A stretch of DNA of 8,349 nt from Betaproteobacteria bacterium (GCA_028868235.1 JAGWUW010000094.1:1-8349), one strand, 5' to 3'; counted from the stretch's first letter, positions 1 to 6,842 are shown. Program-made: numbers and translations. Notes: generated by a model not told the origin, from the sequence alone.

Positions 1-872
1 CGACCGTCGGCATCCTTCAGGTAGATAGGCAGCGGAATAGTCTCGATCAGTTCCTCGACTAGGTGCAATTGATCCGAAAGTTGGACTTCGATGCGTTTGC
101 GGTCGGAAATATCGGTACGGATGGCGATGTAGCGTTCTGGTTTTCCCTGCGCGTCGAGCAAGGGAACTATGGTCGCGTTAACCCAGTAAGTTTGGCCGCT
201 GCTCGTGCGATTGCAGATTTCACCATGCCAGACCTGGCCCTGGGCAATGGTTTGCCACATTTCCCGGAAAAACCCGGTGGGATGAGTGCCTGAATTGATG
301 ACTCGATGATTCTGGCCGATGAGTTCTTCTCGGGGGTAGCCACTGATGTCGCAAAAACGATCGTTAGCATAGAGAATCGTGCCGCGGATGTCGGTAATAC
401 TGACAATGGCGTGCTGGTCGAGGGCAAATTTTTGGTTGCTCAGTTCGTGTCTTTGGAGTTCATTTTCGGCAACGATGGAAGCAATACGTCGTGATAAGGC
501 GGCGATATCATCATTGACCGGCAGGTCGGTCTGTTGCTCCGGTTCGTCGGGCAGCAGGTCGCGCATGGTTTCACGCAGGGAGCGCAAAGCATTTTCGCGA
601 CCGGCTAGGGACTGGCGGAGTTTCTCGTTGGCGCTGGAGAGCTCGGCTGAAGAGATTTCGAGACTGCGCGTGCGTAGCTCTAGATCACGCTCGTATTGCG
701 TGTAGCTGGCTTCGATGCAGGCCAACAGGCCACCAAAACCCTTGAGTAGCGGTTGCAACTCCGGAGCGGCCGTCGACGCGGCCGATTGCAGACACCCGAG
801 TAATTGGGCCAATTCGCCTTCGTCGCTTATGCCGAGGCTGCGTTTGAGCTGGCGCAGAAGCAGTTTTTGCAT
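1..872 (-). CDS. PAS-domain sensory/signalling protein, N-terminal 290 residues (runs off left edge)
   Basis: The minus-strand frame is open from an ATG at 872 to the window edge, so the C-terminus and any output domain are missing. Residues 1-50 form a helical head. Residues 55-150 are rich in E, L, R, S and Q and look like a coiled coil. A PAS plus PAC domain follows at about 148-262, with the motifs ILYANDRFCDISGY (166-179), HPTGFFREMW (197-206) and RYIAIRTDISDRKRIE (247-262). This resembles Aer-type and diguanylate-cyclase PAS domains, several of which bind flavin or haem. The sequence at 270-290 (ETIPLPIYLKDADG) is the start of a second PAS domain. Proteins with this layout usually end in a GGDEF, EAL or histidine-kinase module, but none is visible here. 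The gene begins 11 bases after the FIST stop codon with no good Shine-Dalgarno sequence, so translational coupling to FIST is likely. Cytoplasmic: no membrane segment is seen in this part. Confidence 0.85.
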   Translation of the reverse strand, partial: MQKLLLRQLKRSLGISDEGELAQLLGCLQSAASTAAPELQPLLKGFGGLLACIEASYTQYERDLELRTRSLEISSAELSSANEKLRQSLAGRENALRSLRETMRDLLPDEPEQQTDLPVNDDIAALSRRIASIVAENELQRHELSNQKFALDQHAIVSITDIRGTILYANDRFCDISGYPREELIGQNHRVINSGTHPTGFFREMWQTIAQGQVWHGEICNRTSSGQTYWVNATIVPLLDAQGKPERYIAIRTDISDRKRIEVQLSDQLHLVEELIETIPLPIYLKDADG

Positions 873-883
873 GGCCGGGGAGG

Positions 884-2026
884 TCAGGCTTCACCGAGAC
901 AGGTGATGGTCATGGTCTGATTGTGCAATTTGCACGACGCGCCGGGTGTAAATGGACTGATCTCGCCGTATGAATAGAAACCGGTAAGAATGGCGCGGTG
1001 ATGGAAGACTTGTCCGACGGCTTCTATCTCCTCGTCGACCCGACTGCCCATCACCAGCTTCCGCCCAACGCAACTGACCAGAATGGCAAGCGTTTCACCG
1101 GGGGATTCAAACATTCCATTGGCCGCCGCGGCTGCCGCCTCGGCACCGTTGACCAGTTTGTCGGTACTGGCGTGCATCAGACGCAGATAGCCATTGGGAT
1201 TGATTTCGCCTGCGAGGATCAGGCTCCCTTCTGCTTCGTCGACGCCAAGAATGGTCCGGATCAGCCCGACGGCGTTGTGCTCCTCGCCAAGCATGGCAAA
1301 GGGAAAAAGAAGTCCCGACGCAGGTAGCGTTTGGGCATGCTTGCCGAGGTAGCGCTTGTAGATTTCCAACGCCGGTTCGTCATCCAGCTCGTAAAGGATG
1401 TTGCCGTGGCAGCGTGTCACCTTGCGAGCTGGTCCGAATGGCTCCCAACCACCAAAGGAACCATGGCCAAAGCGTAGATTATCGCCAGACAGGCCCACCG
1501 CGACGACCCTGTCGTTGGCGACGCCTTCCTGTCCAAGGGTAAATGTCTCCCGAAAGGCGCCACCGTCACCGGCCAGGCCCCCGGTAATCGGGATATCGCT
1601 ACCAATAATGCTGCTGATCCCGTCTACCAGCGCACTGCCATTGATCCGAATGCCGGGCCCGAAGACCAGAACGGCTTTCAGGTCGTGGTTCGCAAGCTGG
1701 TACCCGAGGCGTTCACCGGCGGCGAATGAATCATCCATGCCGTGCAGGGTGGTACTGCCAGGGCGGAGATTGACGTGTGCGAATTCGATGGCGGTGATGG
1801 TACAGGTGCCATCGTCGACGCCATCGGGCGTGATTTCACCGGCCGTTGAACAACCAAGCAGGAGCACACCGGGGGGCACCTGTTTCAGTGCGTCCTGCAG
1901 GTGTGGGCTGTTGAAATGGTCGATACTGCCGAATACCAGCCACAGGCCATTGTGCATTCCCTGTAGCGAGGCTGCAGCATGCTCCAGTTCTGTCGGCTGG
2001 CGGATGATTGTTTGCGTGATGCGCAA
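884..2026 (-). CDS. FIST domain sensory protein (FIST_N + FIST_C)
   Basis: A 380-residue protein with the full FIST architecture. FIST_N lies at about 28-225, with LLGCSTAGEI (56-65) and GGLAGDGG (149-156). FIST_C lies at about 226-365, with the conserved end GFYSYGEISPF (349-359) and then CKLHNQTMTI. FIST domains are proposed to be intracellular sensors of small ligands, perhaps amino acids, and are found fused to or beside signalling proteins; this family statement is prior knowledge. The protein has no output domain of its own and is soluble, so the PAS protein directly downstream is the obvious partner (inference). The start is a TTG at 2026. It is preferred because GGAGA at 2036-2040 lies 9 bases upstream, and because the next in-frame ATG (residue 24) would cut into the conserved N-terminal region. 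A 5-bp hairpin sits just upstream of this Shine-Dalgarno sequence. Confidence 0.92.
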   Translation of the reverse strand: MRITQTIIRQPTELEHAAASLQGMHNGLWLVFGSIDHFNSPHLQDALKQVPPGVLLLGCSTAGEITPDGVDDGTCTITAIEFAHVNLRPGSTTLHGMDDSFAAGERLGYQLANHDLKAVLVFGPGIRINGSALVDGISSIIGSDIPITGGLAGDGGAFRETFTLGQEGVANDRVVAVGLSGDNLRFGHGSFGGWEPFGPARKVTRCHGNILYELDDEPALEIYKRYLGKHAQTLPASGLLFPFAMLGEEHNAVGLIRTILGVDEAEGSLILAGEINPNGYLRLMHASTDKLVNGAEAAAAAANGMFESPGETLAILVSCVGRKLVMGSRVDEEIEAVGQVFHHRAILTGFYSYGEISPFTPGASCKLHNQTMTITCLGEA

Positions 2027-2044
2027 GACGGATGTTCTCCTAGC

Positions 2045-2057
2045 TCCCCAGCGGGGA
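2045..2057 (-). promoter_or_regulatory. Small hairpin in the FIST leader next to its ribosome binding site
   Basis: On the minus strand TCCCC-GCT-GGGGA forms a perfect 5-bp stem with a 3-base loop. It is followed within five bases by the GGAGA Shine-Dalgarno sequence at 2036-2040 and then the TTG start at 2026. It could modulate translation of FIST, but a stem this short also arises by chance. Confidence 0.3.
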
Positions 2058-2091
2058 AAATATCATATGGCGCGGCACTTGAATGGGGTTC

Positions 2092-2105
2092 GCCGTAAAA
2101 TCGGC
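2092..2105 (+). promoter_or_regulatory. Candidate -10 element (TAAAAT) inside a GCCG...CGGC inverted repeat, upstream of the methyltransferase gene
   Basis: GCCG (2092-2095), TAAAAT (2096-2101) and CGGC (2102-2105) form a 4-bp inverted repeat exactly flanking a TAAAAT hexamer. The hexamer resembles a sigma-70 -10 element and lies about 20 bases upstream of the ATG at 2122. No convincing TTGACA-like -35 lies 16-18 bases upstream. If this is the promoter, transcription would start near 2108 with a very short leader, which rules out the alternative ATG at 2083 as the start. The octamer CGGCACTT occurs at 2073-2080 and again at 2102-2109, a possible pair of operator half-sites (inference). Confidence 0.35.
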
Positions 2106-2121
2106 ACTTTTTGAACTTGCC

Positions 2122-3282
2122 ATGAGTAATTTACCGGTCCCCCCACCCGAAGCACTCACCCATAGCCTGCGCCTGCAGGAGGCTATTGCTCAGGATGTGA
2201 TGGCAGCGGGCGGGTGGATGTCGTTCGCCCGGTTCATGGAGCAGGTGCTGTATCGCCCGGGATTGGGGTACTACACCGCGGGAGCGAGAAAGTTCGGCGC
2301 GGCGGGCGATTTCGTCACGGCTCCGGAGATGACAGCCTTATTCGGGCAGGCTTTATCCCGCCAGGTCGCTCAGGTTATGGCGGCATCAGCGCCGGTCGTA
2401 CTCGAAGTGGGGGCAGGCTCGGGGCGGCTGGCCACCGATTTGCTGCTAGCGCTTGAAGCTATGGGATGTCTGCCCGAGCGCTACTTCATCCTCGATCTGT
2501 CGGCGGATTTGCGTGAGCGTCAGCAACAGACCATTGCGGCGGCTGTACCGCATCTCCTGGGACGTGTTAGCTGGTTGGATCATTTGCCGGACGCATTTTC
2601 CGGTGTGGTGGTCGCCAACGAATTGCTCGATGCCATGCCAGCGCATATCGTCGCCTGGCGCGCAGAGGGGATTGTCGAGCGCGGAGTTGAGTTGGACGAT
2701 GCCGGCGGTTTCACATGGAACGAACGCCCGGCGACAGGTGCCCTCCTGCTGGCAGCCCAGGAAATCGGTCGCCAATGCCAGTTGCCCCCCGGGTTCGAGA
2801 GCGAGATTAGCCTGGCGGTCAGGGCCTGGTCTGCCGAATGGGGGCGTATTCTGGGTAAAGGGGCTCTGCTCCTGATCGACTATGGTTTTCCCCGTCGCGA
2901 GTTTTATCACCAGCAACGCGGTCGCGGCACCTTGATGTGCCACTACCGTCATCATGCGCATCCCGATCCCTTTTATCTGCCCGGTTTGCAGGATGTGACG
3001 GTGCACGTCGATTTTACGGCGGTGATTGCGGCAGCCCATGGCGCCGGTCTCGACCTGCTGGGGTACACCAGTCAGGGCCAGTTCCTGCTCAACTGCGGCA
3101 TATTAGATTTGCTGGCCAGCATTCCCAACGGCACTCCCGAATACATACGGGCGACGGGGGCGGTCAATACTCTGCTCATGCCGCACGAAATGGGCGAACT
3201 GTTCAAGGTTATCGCCATCGGCCGCGGGATTGATGACCCGCTATGCGGGTTTACCAGCGGCGATCAGGGCTGGCGTCTATAA
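2122..3282 (+). CDS. MidA/NDUFAF7-family class I SAM-dependent methyltransferase
   Basis: A 386-residue member of the SAM-dependent MidA family (Methyltransf_28). Motifs from the ATG at 2122: GWMSFARFME (31-40); a YYTAGARKFGAAGDFVTAPE-type substrate segment (about 50-68); the SAM-binding glycine motif LEVGAGSGRLA (94-104); ANELLDAMP (165-173); LLLIDYG; and the late family motif PGLQDVTVHVDF. Human NDUFAF7 dimethylates an arginine of the complex I subunit NDUFS2. The substrate of bacterial homologues is not settled, so methylation of NuoD or another protein is an inference. An in-frame ATG at 2083 would add 13 residues. The start at 2122 is preferred because family members begin shortly before an LPxPxPEALxHS segment, and because a likely -10 hexamer lies inside the extension. 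Neither start has a good Shine-Dalgarno sequence. The gene is divergent from FIST and convergent with the next gene. Confidence 0.92.
   Translation: MSNLPVPPPEALTHSLRLQEAIAQDVMAAGGWMSFARFMEQVLYRPGLGYYTAGARKFGAAGDFVTAPEMTALFGQALSRQVAQVMAASAPVVLEVGAGSGRLATDLLLALEAMGCLPERYFILDLSADLRERQQQTIAAAVPHLLGRVSWLDHLPDAFSGVVVANELLDAMPAHIVAWRAEGIVERGVELDDAGGFTWNERPATGALLLAAQEIGRQCQLPPGFESEISLAVRAWSAEWGRILGKGALLLIDYGFPRREFYHQQRGRGTLMCHYRHHAHPDPFYLPGLQDVTVHVDFTAVIAAAHGAGLDLLGYTSQGQFLLNCGILDLLASIPNGTPEYIRATGAVNTLLMPHEMGELFKVIAIGRGIDDPLCGFTSGDQGWRL
3236..3250 (+). other. Perfect 6-bp hairpin near the 3' end of the methyltransferase gene
   Basis: ACCCGC (3236-3241), TAT loop, GCGGGT (3245-3250), followed by only two more T residues before ACC. 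It lies inside the coding region, about 30 bases before the stop codon at 3280-3282. The T tract is too short for a convincing intrinsic terminator on either strand. It may nevertheless act as a pause or mRNA-end structure between the convergent genes, because the 58-base gap that follows contains no better hairpin. Confidence 0.25.
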
Positions 3283-3340
3283 AGTTTGCGAAAAACCGAG
3301 GCGCGCGGATTCCCCCATCACAGGAGTGACAGCCCAAGAA

Positions 3341-4321
3341 TCAGCGCTTGGCCAATTCGCGGAAACGATTGGGCTGGCCGAGCACAAGATGACCGAAATC
3401 GTCGAGCAGGGCCTGATCGATAGCGCTCGGACGTAATGTATGGAGAGCGCTGCCCAGGCGTTCCAGATTACGGGTTTCAAGCACGATGACGCCCTTGGCA
3501 AAATCCGCTCGCCAGCGGGCACTGACGCTGACGTCGGCGCGAATGTCAAACTCGGCACGTTCAACGTAGTGGCGTTCATTTTTGAAGTCCTTGCAGGTAA
3601 ACGGCAGACCGAAATCAAACAGCGTACTGCGGAAGCGTTCAACGGAGGGGCCTTCGCGCTGAATCTGCAGGGAACCCTTGCCCTTGAGATGATACGAGAA
3701 GGTCACCAGTTCAACCAAGGCTCCGGCACTCTGGCTTTGAGTCCGGTAATCGGCGAAACCCTCCTGCCAGTCCAAGCAGTTGAGTACTTGTTGCTCGATT
3801 AGCAGGTAATCGCGCGGAATCCCCGGTTTGACGATGTTCAGTTGCTGCACCATTTCATGCAGGAAAAAGAAAATGTGTTTTAGGGCCTGGTCGATGGATT
3901 CGTTGACCGCTGTCCGTTCGGCCAAGGCACTATGGATTTCGCGTTGGCGAATTTCGGCCTGACGGCGCAGTTGATCGAGTAGGCCAAGGTTGCCGATTTC
4001 CGGCAGGGGCGTGTCGTTTACCAACGGTTCGGGAGCCGGGAGGGGCGGCAGCGTATTTTCCCGATAAGTGGCAGCTGGCTTTTGCGGAACAATTTCGGGG
4101 AAAACCAGTTCGGCGTCTGCCATGCCGGCCCCGGTATTGGCCAGATATTCGCGACGGGCGCGTCGCTCGGCGGCGTCGATATCGAACGCTTCAATGTCGG
4201 CGATCAGCGCAGCTTCTAAGGCCTCAATGTCATCGCGTGTCGTGGAACTCCTGCGTTCCCGCTTGGCACGTATGGCTTCGCCGATGGCAGAGATCTGGTC
4301 AGTCTTGTCAGAATCAGTCAT
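3341..4321 (-). CDS. Conserved-looking hypothetical protein, 326 residues
   Basis: I do not recognise this family. The protein starts at an ATG (4321-4319), with GAGGT about 13 bases upstream. Three regions can be seen. Residues 1-70 are highly charged and helical (many E, R, D and A). Residues about 75-110 form a proline-rich linker. Residues about 112-326 appear to be a folded domain: a long helix carrying FFFLHEMVQQLNIVKPGIPRDY (151-172), a mixed strand-rich part (about 200-285, with LVTFSYHLKGKGSL and ERAEFDIRADVSVSARW), and a helical tail ending LGQPNRFRELAKR. There is no signal peptide, membrane segment or catalytic motif I can name. The domain layout (charged head, disordered linker, compact domain) suggests a scaffold or regulatory protein; that is inference. 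It is divergent from the YjfB-like gene with starts 63 bases apart, so shared regulation is possible. Coding character matches the neighbours. Confidence 0.8.
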   Translation of the reverse strand: MTDSDKTDQISAIGEAIRAKRERRSSTTRDDIEALEAALIADIEAFDIDAAERRARREYLANTGAGMADAELVFPEIVPQKPAATYRENTLPPLPAPEPLVNDTPLPEIGNLGLLDQLRRQAEIRQREIHSALAERTAVNESIDQALKHIFFFLHEMVQQLNIVKPGIPRDYLLIEQQVLNCLDWQEGFADYRTQSQSAGALVELVTFSYHLKGKGSLQIQREGPSVERFRSTLFDFGLPFTCKDFKNERHYVERAEFDIRADVSVSARWRADFAKGVIVLETRNLERLGSALHTLRPSAIDQALLDDFGHLVLGQPNRFRELAKR

Positions 4322-4326
4322 TGAAC

Positions 4327-4356
4327 TTGCCGCTACCTCGATTACACTGAAACAAT
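4327..4356 (+). promoter_or_regulatory. Weak candidate promoter upstream of the YjfB-like gene
   Basis: TTGCCG (4327-4332) and AACAAT (4351-4356) are spaced 18 bases apart and each matches the sigma-70 consensus at four of six positions. They lie between the divergent starts at 4321 and 4385. I see no flagellar sigma-28 type motif (TAAA...GCCGATAA), which might have been expected for a motility gene. Confidence 0.2.
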
Positions 4357-4384
4357 AATGTGTCCGAAACGGAGTGAAAGCAAG

Positions 4385-4576
4385 ATGGACATTACTTTAA
4401 CAACCAGCCTGAACTCTGTTTTGCCGCAAACGCAGACCGCCGATGCCACAGGGATTGCTGTGCTCAAGAAGGCGATGGATATTCAGGCGCAAACCGCCAT
4501 GCAGTTGATCCAGTCACTGCCGCAGACCTCCAGCAATCCACCCAATCTGGGGCAGAATATCGACGTTAAGGCTTGA
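4385..4576 (+). CDS. YjfB-like putative motility protein, 63 residues
   Basis: A small protein with the pattern of the YjfB family: an MDI start, a central amphipathic helix (residues 22-46, AVLKKAMDIQAQTAMQLIQS) and the characteristic end NLGQNIDVKA (54-63), comparable to the LGxNIDV end of Bacillus YjfB. The family is annotated as putative motility proteins because it occurs in flagellated bacteria; the molecular role is not established. The start at 4385 is chosen over an in-frame ATG at 4358 because GGAG (4371-4374) lies 10 bases upstream and because the family begins MDI. There is no signal peptide or membrane segment. Its 3' end overlaps the convergent hydrolase gene by 11 bases. No other flagellar gene is visible in the window. 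Confidence 0.85.
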   Translation: MDITLTTSLNSVLPQTQTADATGIAVLKKAMDIQAQTAMQLIQSLPQTSSNPPNLGQNIDVKA

Positions 4577-5372
4577 GTTTGTCCAACCAGTCACGCAAGG
4601 TGGCCGCCACGAGCGGCCATTCCTTTTCATGGGTCACGGCATGCCCCATGTGGCGGAAGATGTGAGCATGTTGGCCGTAGGTGTGGGCAGTTGTCTGGAC
4701 CAGGAAGGCCGGCACCAAAACGTCGTTTTCGGCACCGAGGATCAGCATGGGCGGCCGGTGCATGGCGAACAGATTCGGCAGGTTGAACATTGTCATGTCG
4801 AGTAGGGCCCGGTGAGACTCGTTTTGCATGCGGGTCAGCCAGGTGGACAGCATGGTTTCGTCGGCTTCGCCCGCGAAAAGGGCTTCGCGCAGTGTGGCGG
4901 TGTCCGTGTATTCACCGCTCATGATCCGGTTGATTTCAAGAAATAGCTGTGGCTTGCTGAGCAGCAGATGGAACTGCGAGGCGATCAGGCCTTGCGGTGG
5001 CACCGAACAAATCAGTGCTACGGCTGTTGCCGGGCGATGTTCCAGGTATTTCTGGACGATGAAGCCGCCCATCGAGTGACCAATCAGGATAGGGGGCGTT
5101 TTCAACCAGTCGACGACGGTTTTCACATCGTCGACGTAGTCGGCGACTGAGTGCCAGTTGATCTGCTCGTGCCCAGCGCTCCCACCGTGACCGCGCAGCG
5201 ATAGCGCATAGCAAGGGTAACCGGCCTTGGCCAGGAAAGGCATGATGGTTTCGGTCCACATCCAGCCACCGGCAAAGGCACCGTGCACAAATAACAGTGC
5301 CGGCTTGTCCGTCTTTCGGCTGGGCAGGCAGGAGAAGACTTCGAGGTCGGAGATGAATTGTATTTTTAGCAT
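4566..5372 (-). CDS. Alpha/beta-fold hydrolase, 268 residues
   Basis: Canonical alpha/beta hydrolase fold. The oxyanion-loop motif FVHGAF is at residues 28-33, followed by the LRGHG strand-turn (59-63). The nucleophile elbow GHSMGG (98-103) has Ser100, the acid motif GAENDVLVP has Asp217, and MGH (242-244) has His244 as the catalytic base. The triad is complete and the length is normal for the family. The cap region at about 125-200 is helical and carries no motif that names the substrate, so esterase, lipase-like or C-C hydrolase activity are all possible. There is no signal peptide, so it acts in the cytoplasm. The ATG start at 5372 has no good Shine-Dalgarno sequence. It diverges from the DUF2905 gene with 53 bases between the starts, and its TAA stop (4566-4568) lies inside the end of the YjfB-like gene. 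Confidence 0.92.
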   Translation of the reverse strand: MLKIQFISDLEVFSCLPSRKTDKPALLFVHGAFAGGWMWTETIMPFLAKAGYPCYALSLRGHGGSAGHEQINWHSVADYVDDVKTVVDWLKTPPILIGHSMGGFIVQKYLEHRPATAVALICSVPPQGLIASQFHLLLSKPQLFLEINRIMSGEYTDTATLREALFAGEADETMLSTWLTRMQNESHRALLDMTMFNLPNLFAMHRPPMLILGAENDVLVPAFLVQTTAHTYGQHAHIFRHMGHAVTHEKEWPLVAATLRDWLDKLKP

Positions 5373-5425
5373 GGTGGCGATAGGGGCCGTGTTTTAATGT
5401 GGTTTTCGGGGCGAAGTTGGGCAAT

Positions 5426-5623
5426 ATGCTGAAGTGGTTATTGACGCTGGTGGTGGCGATATTCTTGTTGGGCATCATTACCCCGCATCTGGCGCGCTTC
5501 ATTCGCCTCGGCCAGTTGCCGGGCGACTTTGCCTTTCGTTTCCGTGGCCGGAACTATGTGTTTCCGGTGGCGACGACGATCGTTTATTCAGTCCTGCTCT
5601 GGGTGCTCTCCCGACTCATTTAA
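5426..5623 (+). CDS. DUF2905 family small membrane protein, 65 residues
   Basis: A short inner-membrane protein with two predicted transmembrane helices (about residues 3-19 and 48-64). They flank a polar segment with the family signature LGQLPGDFAFRFRGRNYVFP (28-47), which marks it as DUF2905. The function of the family is unknown. The start at 5426 (MLKWLL) is preferred over an in-frame GTG at 5399 because members typically begin with MxKxL directly before the first helix, and the nine extra residues would be atypical. The upstream Shine-Dalgarno sequence is weak (GAAG). The last 36 bases overlap the convergent cca gene, so the second helix is encoded opposite the C-terminus of Cca. Confidence 0.85.
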   Translation: MLKWLLTLVVAIFLLGIITPHLARFIRLGQLPGDFAFRFRGRNYVFPVATTIVYSVLLWVLSRLI

Positions 5624-6826
5624 GGCCTGCTTCACGGCATGGACCCGGGCTGCATGGATGCGTTCCGGGATTTTTCCTCTGTCAGCGCAGGTAGCGGCGA
5701 TCTCCCCTGCTTTGAGTGCATTGACCGCCGCCAGGGCGGTCAGCAGTCGCTGTGGACTGTCGTAGGGACGGTTTTCCCAGCCGAGGCGGCCGGTGTAGTC
5801 GCATCGGCAGGCATCGAGCAATTGCTGGAAGCGTTCCGGTCGGCGTAGGGCATCAGTTTTTTCGAACAACGTGACGAGGGTGCTGGCTTCCAGATCGGCG
5901 GCCCGATGCACGTTGCCATGGTAGCGGGCCACGAGCAGAGCTAGGTCGCGGCAGTCGTTGGGGACGCGTAGACGGGCGCTGAGTTGTTCGGTCAGCCGCA
6001 CGCTACGCTCTTCATGACCGAGGTGGCGCGGCAGGATGTCGGCCGGCGTTTCCGCCTTGCCGAGGTCGTGGGTCAGAGCCGAGAAACGCACTGGCAATGC
6101 ATAGCTGTGCCGGGCCGACTGGTCGATGACCATCAGGGTATGAATGCCGGTATCGACTTCGGGATGGTAGTCGGCCCGTTGCGGTACACCAAACAGCTTG
6201 TCGACTTCGGGTAGCAGGCGAGCCAACGCACCGCAGTCGCGCAGTACTTCGATCATGCGGGATGGCTTGGCTTCCATCAGACCCTTCGCCAGCTCCTGCC
6301 AGACGCGTTCGGAGACTAGATGGTCGACTTCACCACAGCCCACCATGGTGCGCATCAATTCGAGTGTTTCCGGGGCTACTGAAAAATCGCTGAAGCGCGC
6401 GGCAAAGCGAGCGATACGCAGGATGCGCACCGGATCTTCGGCAAAGGCAGGGCCAACATGACGCAGGACTTTGGCCTGCAGGTCGTGCTGGCCGTGGAAG
6501 GGATCGATCAGGCTGCCGTCGGCGGCCTTGGCCATGGCGTTGATGGTCAGGTCGCGGCGAGCGAGATCGTCTTCGAGCGTGACGTCAGGAGCCGCATGAA
6601 AGGCGAAGCCGTGGTAGCCGCGGCCAATCTTGCGCTCGGTGCGGGCCAGCGCATATTCCTCGTTGGTACGGGGGTGGAGGAAGACCGGGAAATCCTTGCC
6701 CACCGGCCGGAAGCCTTGAGCCAGCATGGCTTCCGGAGTGGCACCGACAACTACGTAGTCGCGGTCGGCGTTGGGCCGGCCGAGCAGTTCGTCACGGACG
6801 GCACCGCCGACGATGAATGTCTGCAC
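5588..6826 (-). CDS. cca: Multifunctional CCA tRNA nucleotidyltransferase / phosphohydrolase
   Basis: Builds or repairs the 3'-CCA end of tRNAs using CTP and ATP. With a GTG start at 6826 the protein is 412 residues, the length of E. coli Cca. The nucleotidyltransferase head has FIVGGAVRDELLG (4-16) and the metal-binding pair Asp21/Asp23 in DRDY, the same positions as in E. coli. RRDLTINAMA (90-99) and EDPVRILRIARF follow, giving a class II enzyme. The C-terminal HD domain is present (HDLGK at 253-257), which in E. coli gives 2',3'-cyclic phosphodiesterase, 2'-nucleotidase and phosphatase activity. The frame is open further upstream to 6901, but that extension would overlap the preceding gene and lacks family similarity, so GTG at 6826 is preferred. 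No clear Shine-Dalgarno sequence is seen. The gene follows the NDUFA9-like gene by 16 bases, indicating co-transcription. Confidence 0.96.
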   Translation of the reverse strand: MQTFIVGGAVRDELLGRPNADRDYVVVGATPEAMLAQGFRPVGKDFPVFLHPRTNEEYALARTERKIGRGYHGFAFHAAPDVTLEDDLARRDLTINAMAKAADGSLIDPFHGQHDLQAKVLRHVGPAFAEDPVRILRIARFAARFSDFSVAPETLELMRTMVGCGEVDHLVSERVWQELAKGLMEAKPSRMIEVLRDCGALARLLPEVDKLFGVPQRADYHPEVDTGIHTLMVIDQSARHSYALPVRFSALTHDLGKAETPADILPRHLGHEERSVRLTEQLSARLRVPNDCRDLALLVARYHGNVHRAADLEASTLVTLFEKTDALRRPERFQQLLDACRCDYTGRLGWENRPYDSPQRLLTALAAVNALKAGEIAATCADRGKIPERIHAARVHAVKQALNESGEHPEQD

Positions 6827-6842
6827 GGCCGGTAGCGCGGCC

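Noticed and set aside
1398..2114. Long plus-strand open frame of 238 codons opposite the FIST gene
   Set aside because: It has a proline-, serine- and arginine-rich composition with no domain pattern and lies wholly antisense to a well-supported gene apart from its end; it is a shadow of GC-biased coding on the other strand.
2446..3039. Minus-strand open frame of 197 codons inside the methyltransferase gene
   Set aside because: Antisense to a protein with all MidA motifs; no domain features and no plausible ribosome binding site noticed.
2111..4331. The 11-mer TTGAACTTGCC occurs at 2111-2121 and at 4321-4331, both next to gene starts
   Set aside because: In a window of this length several identical 11-base pairs are expected by chance, and the two copies sit in different orientations relative to the genes they adjoin.
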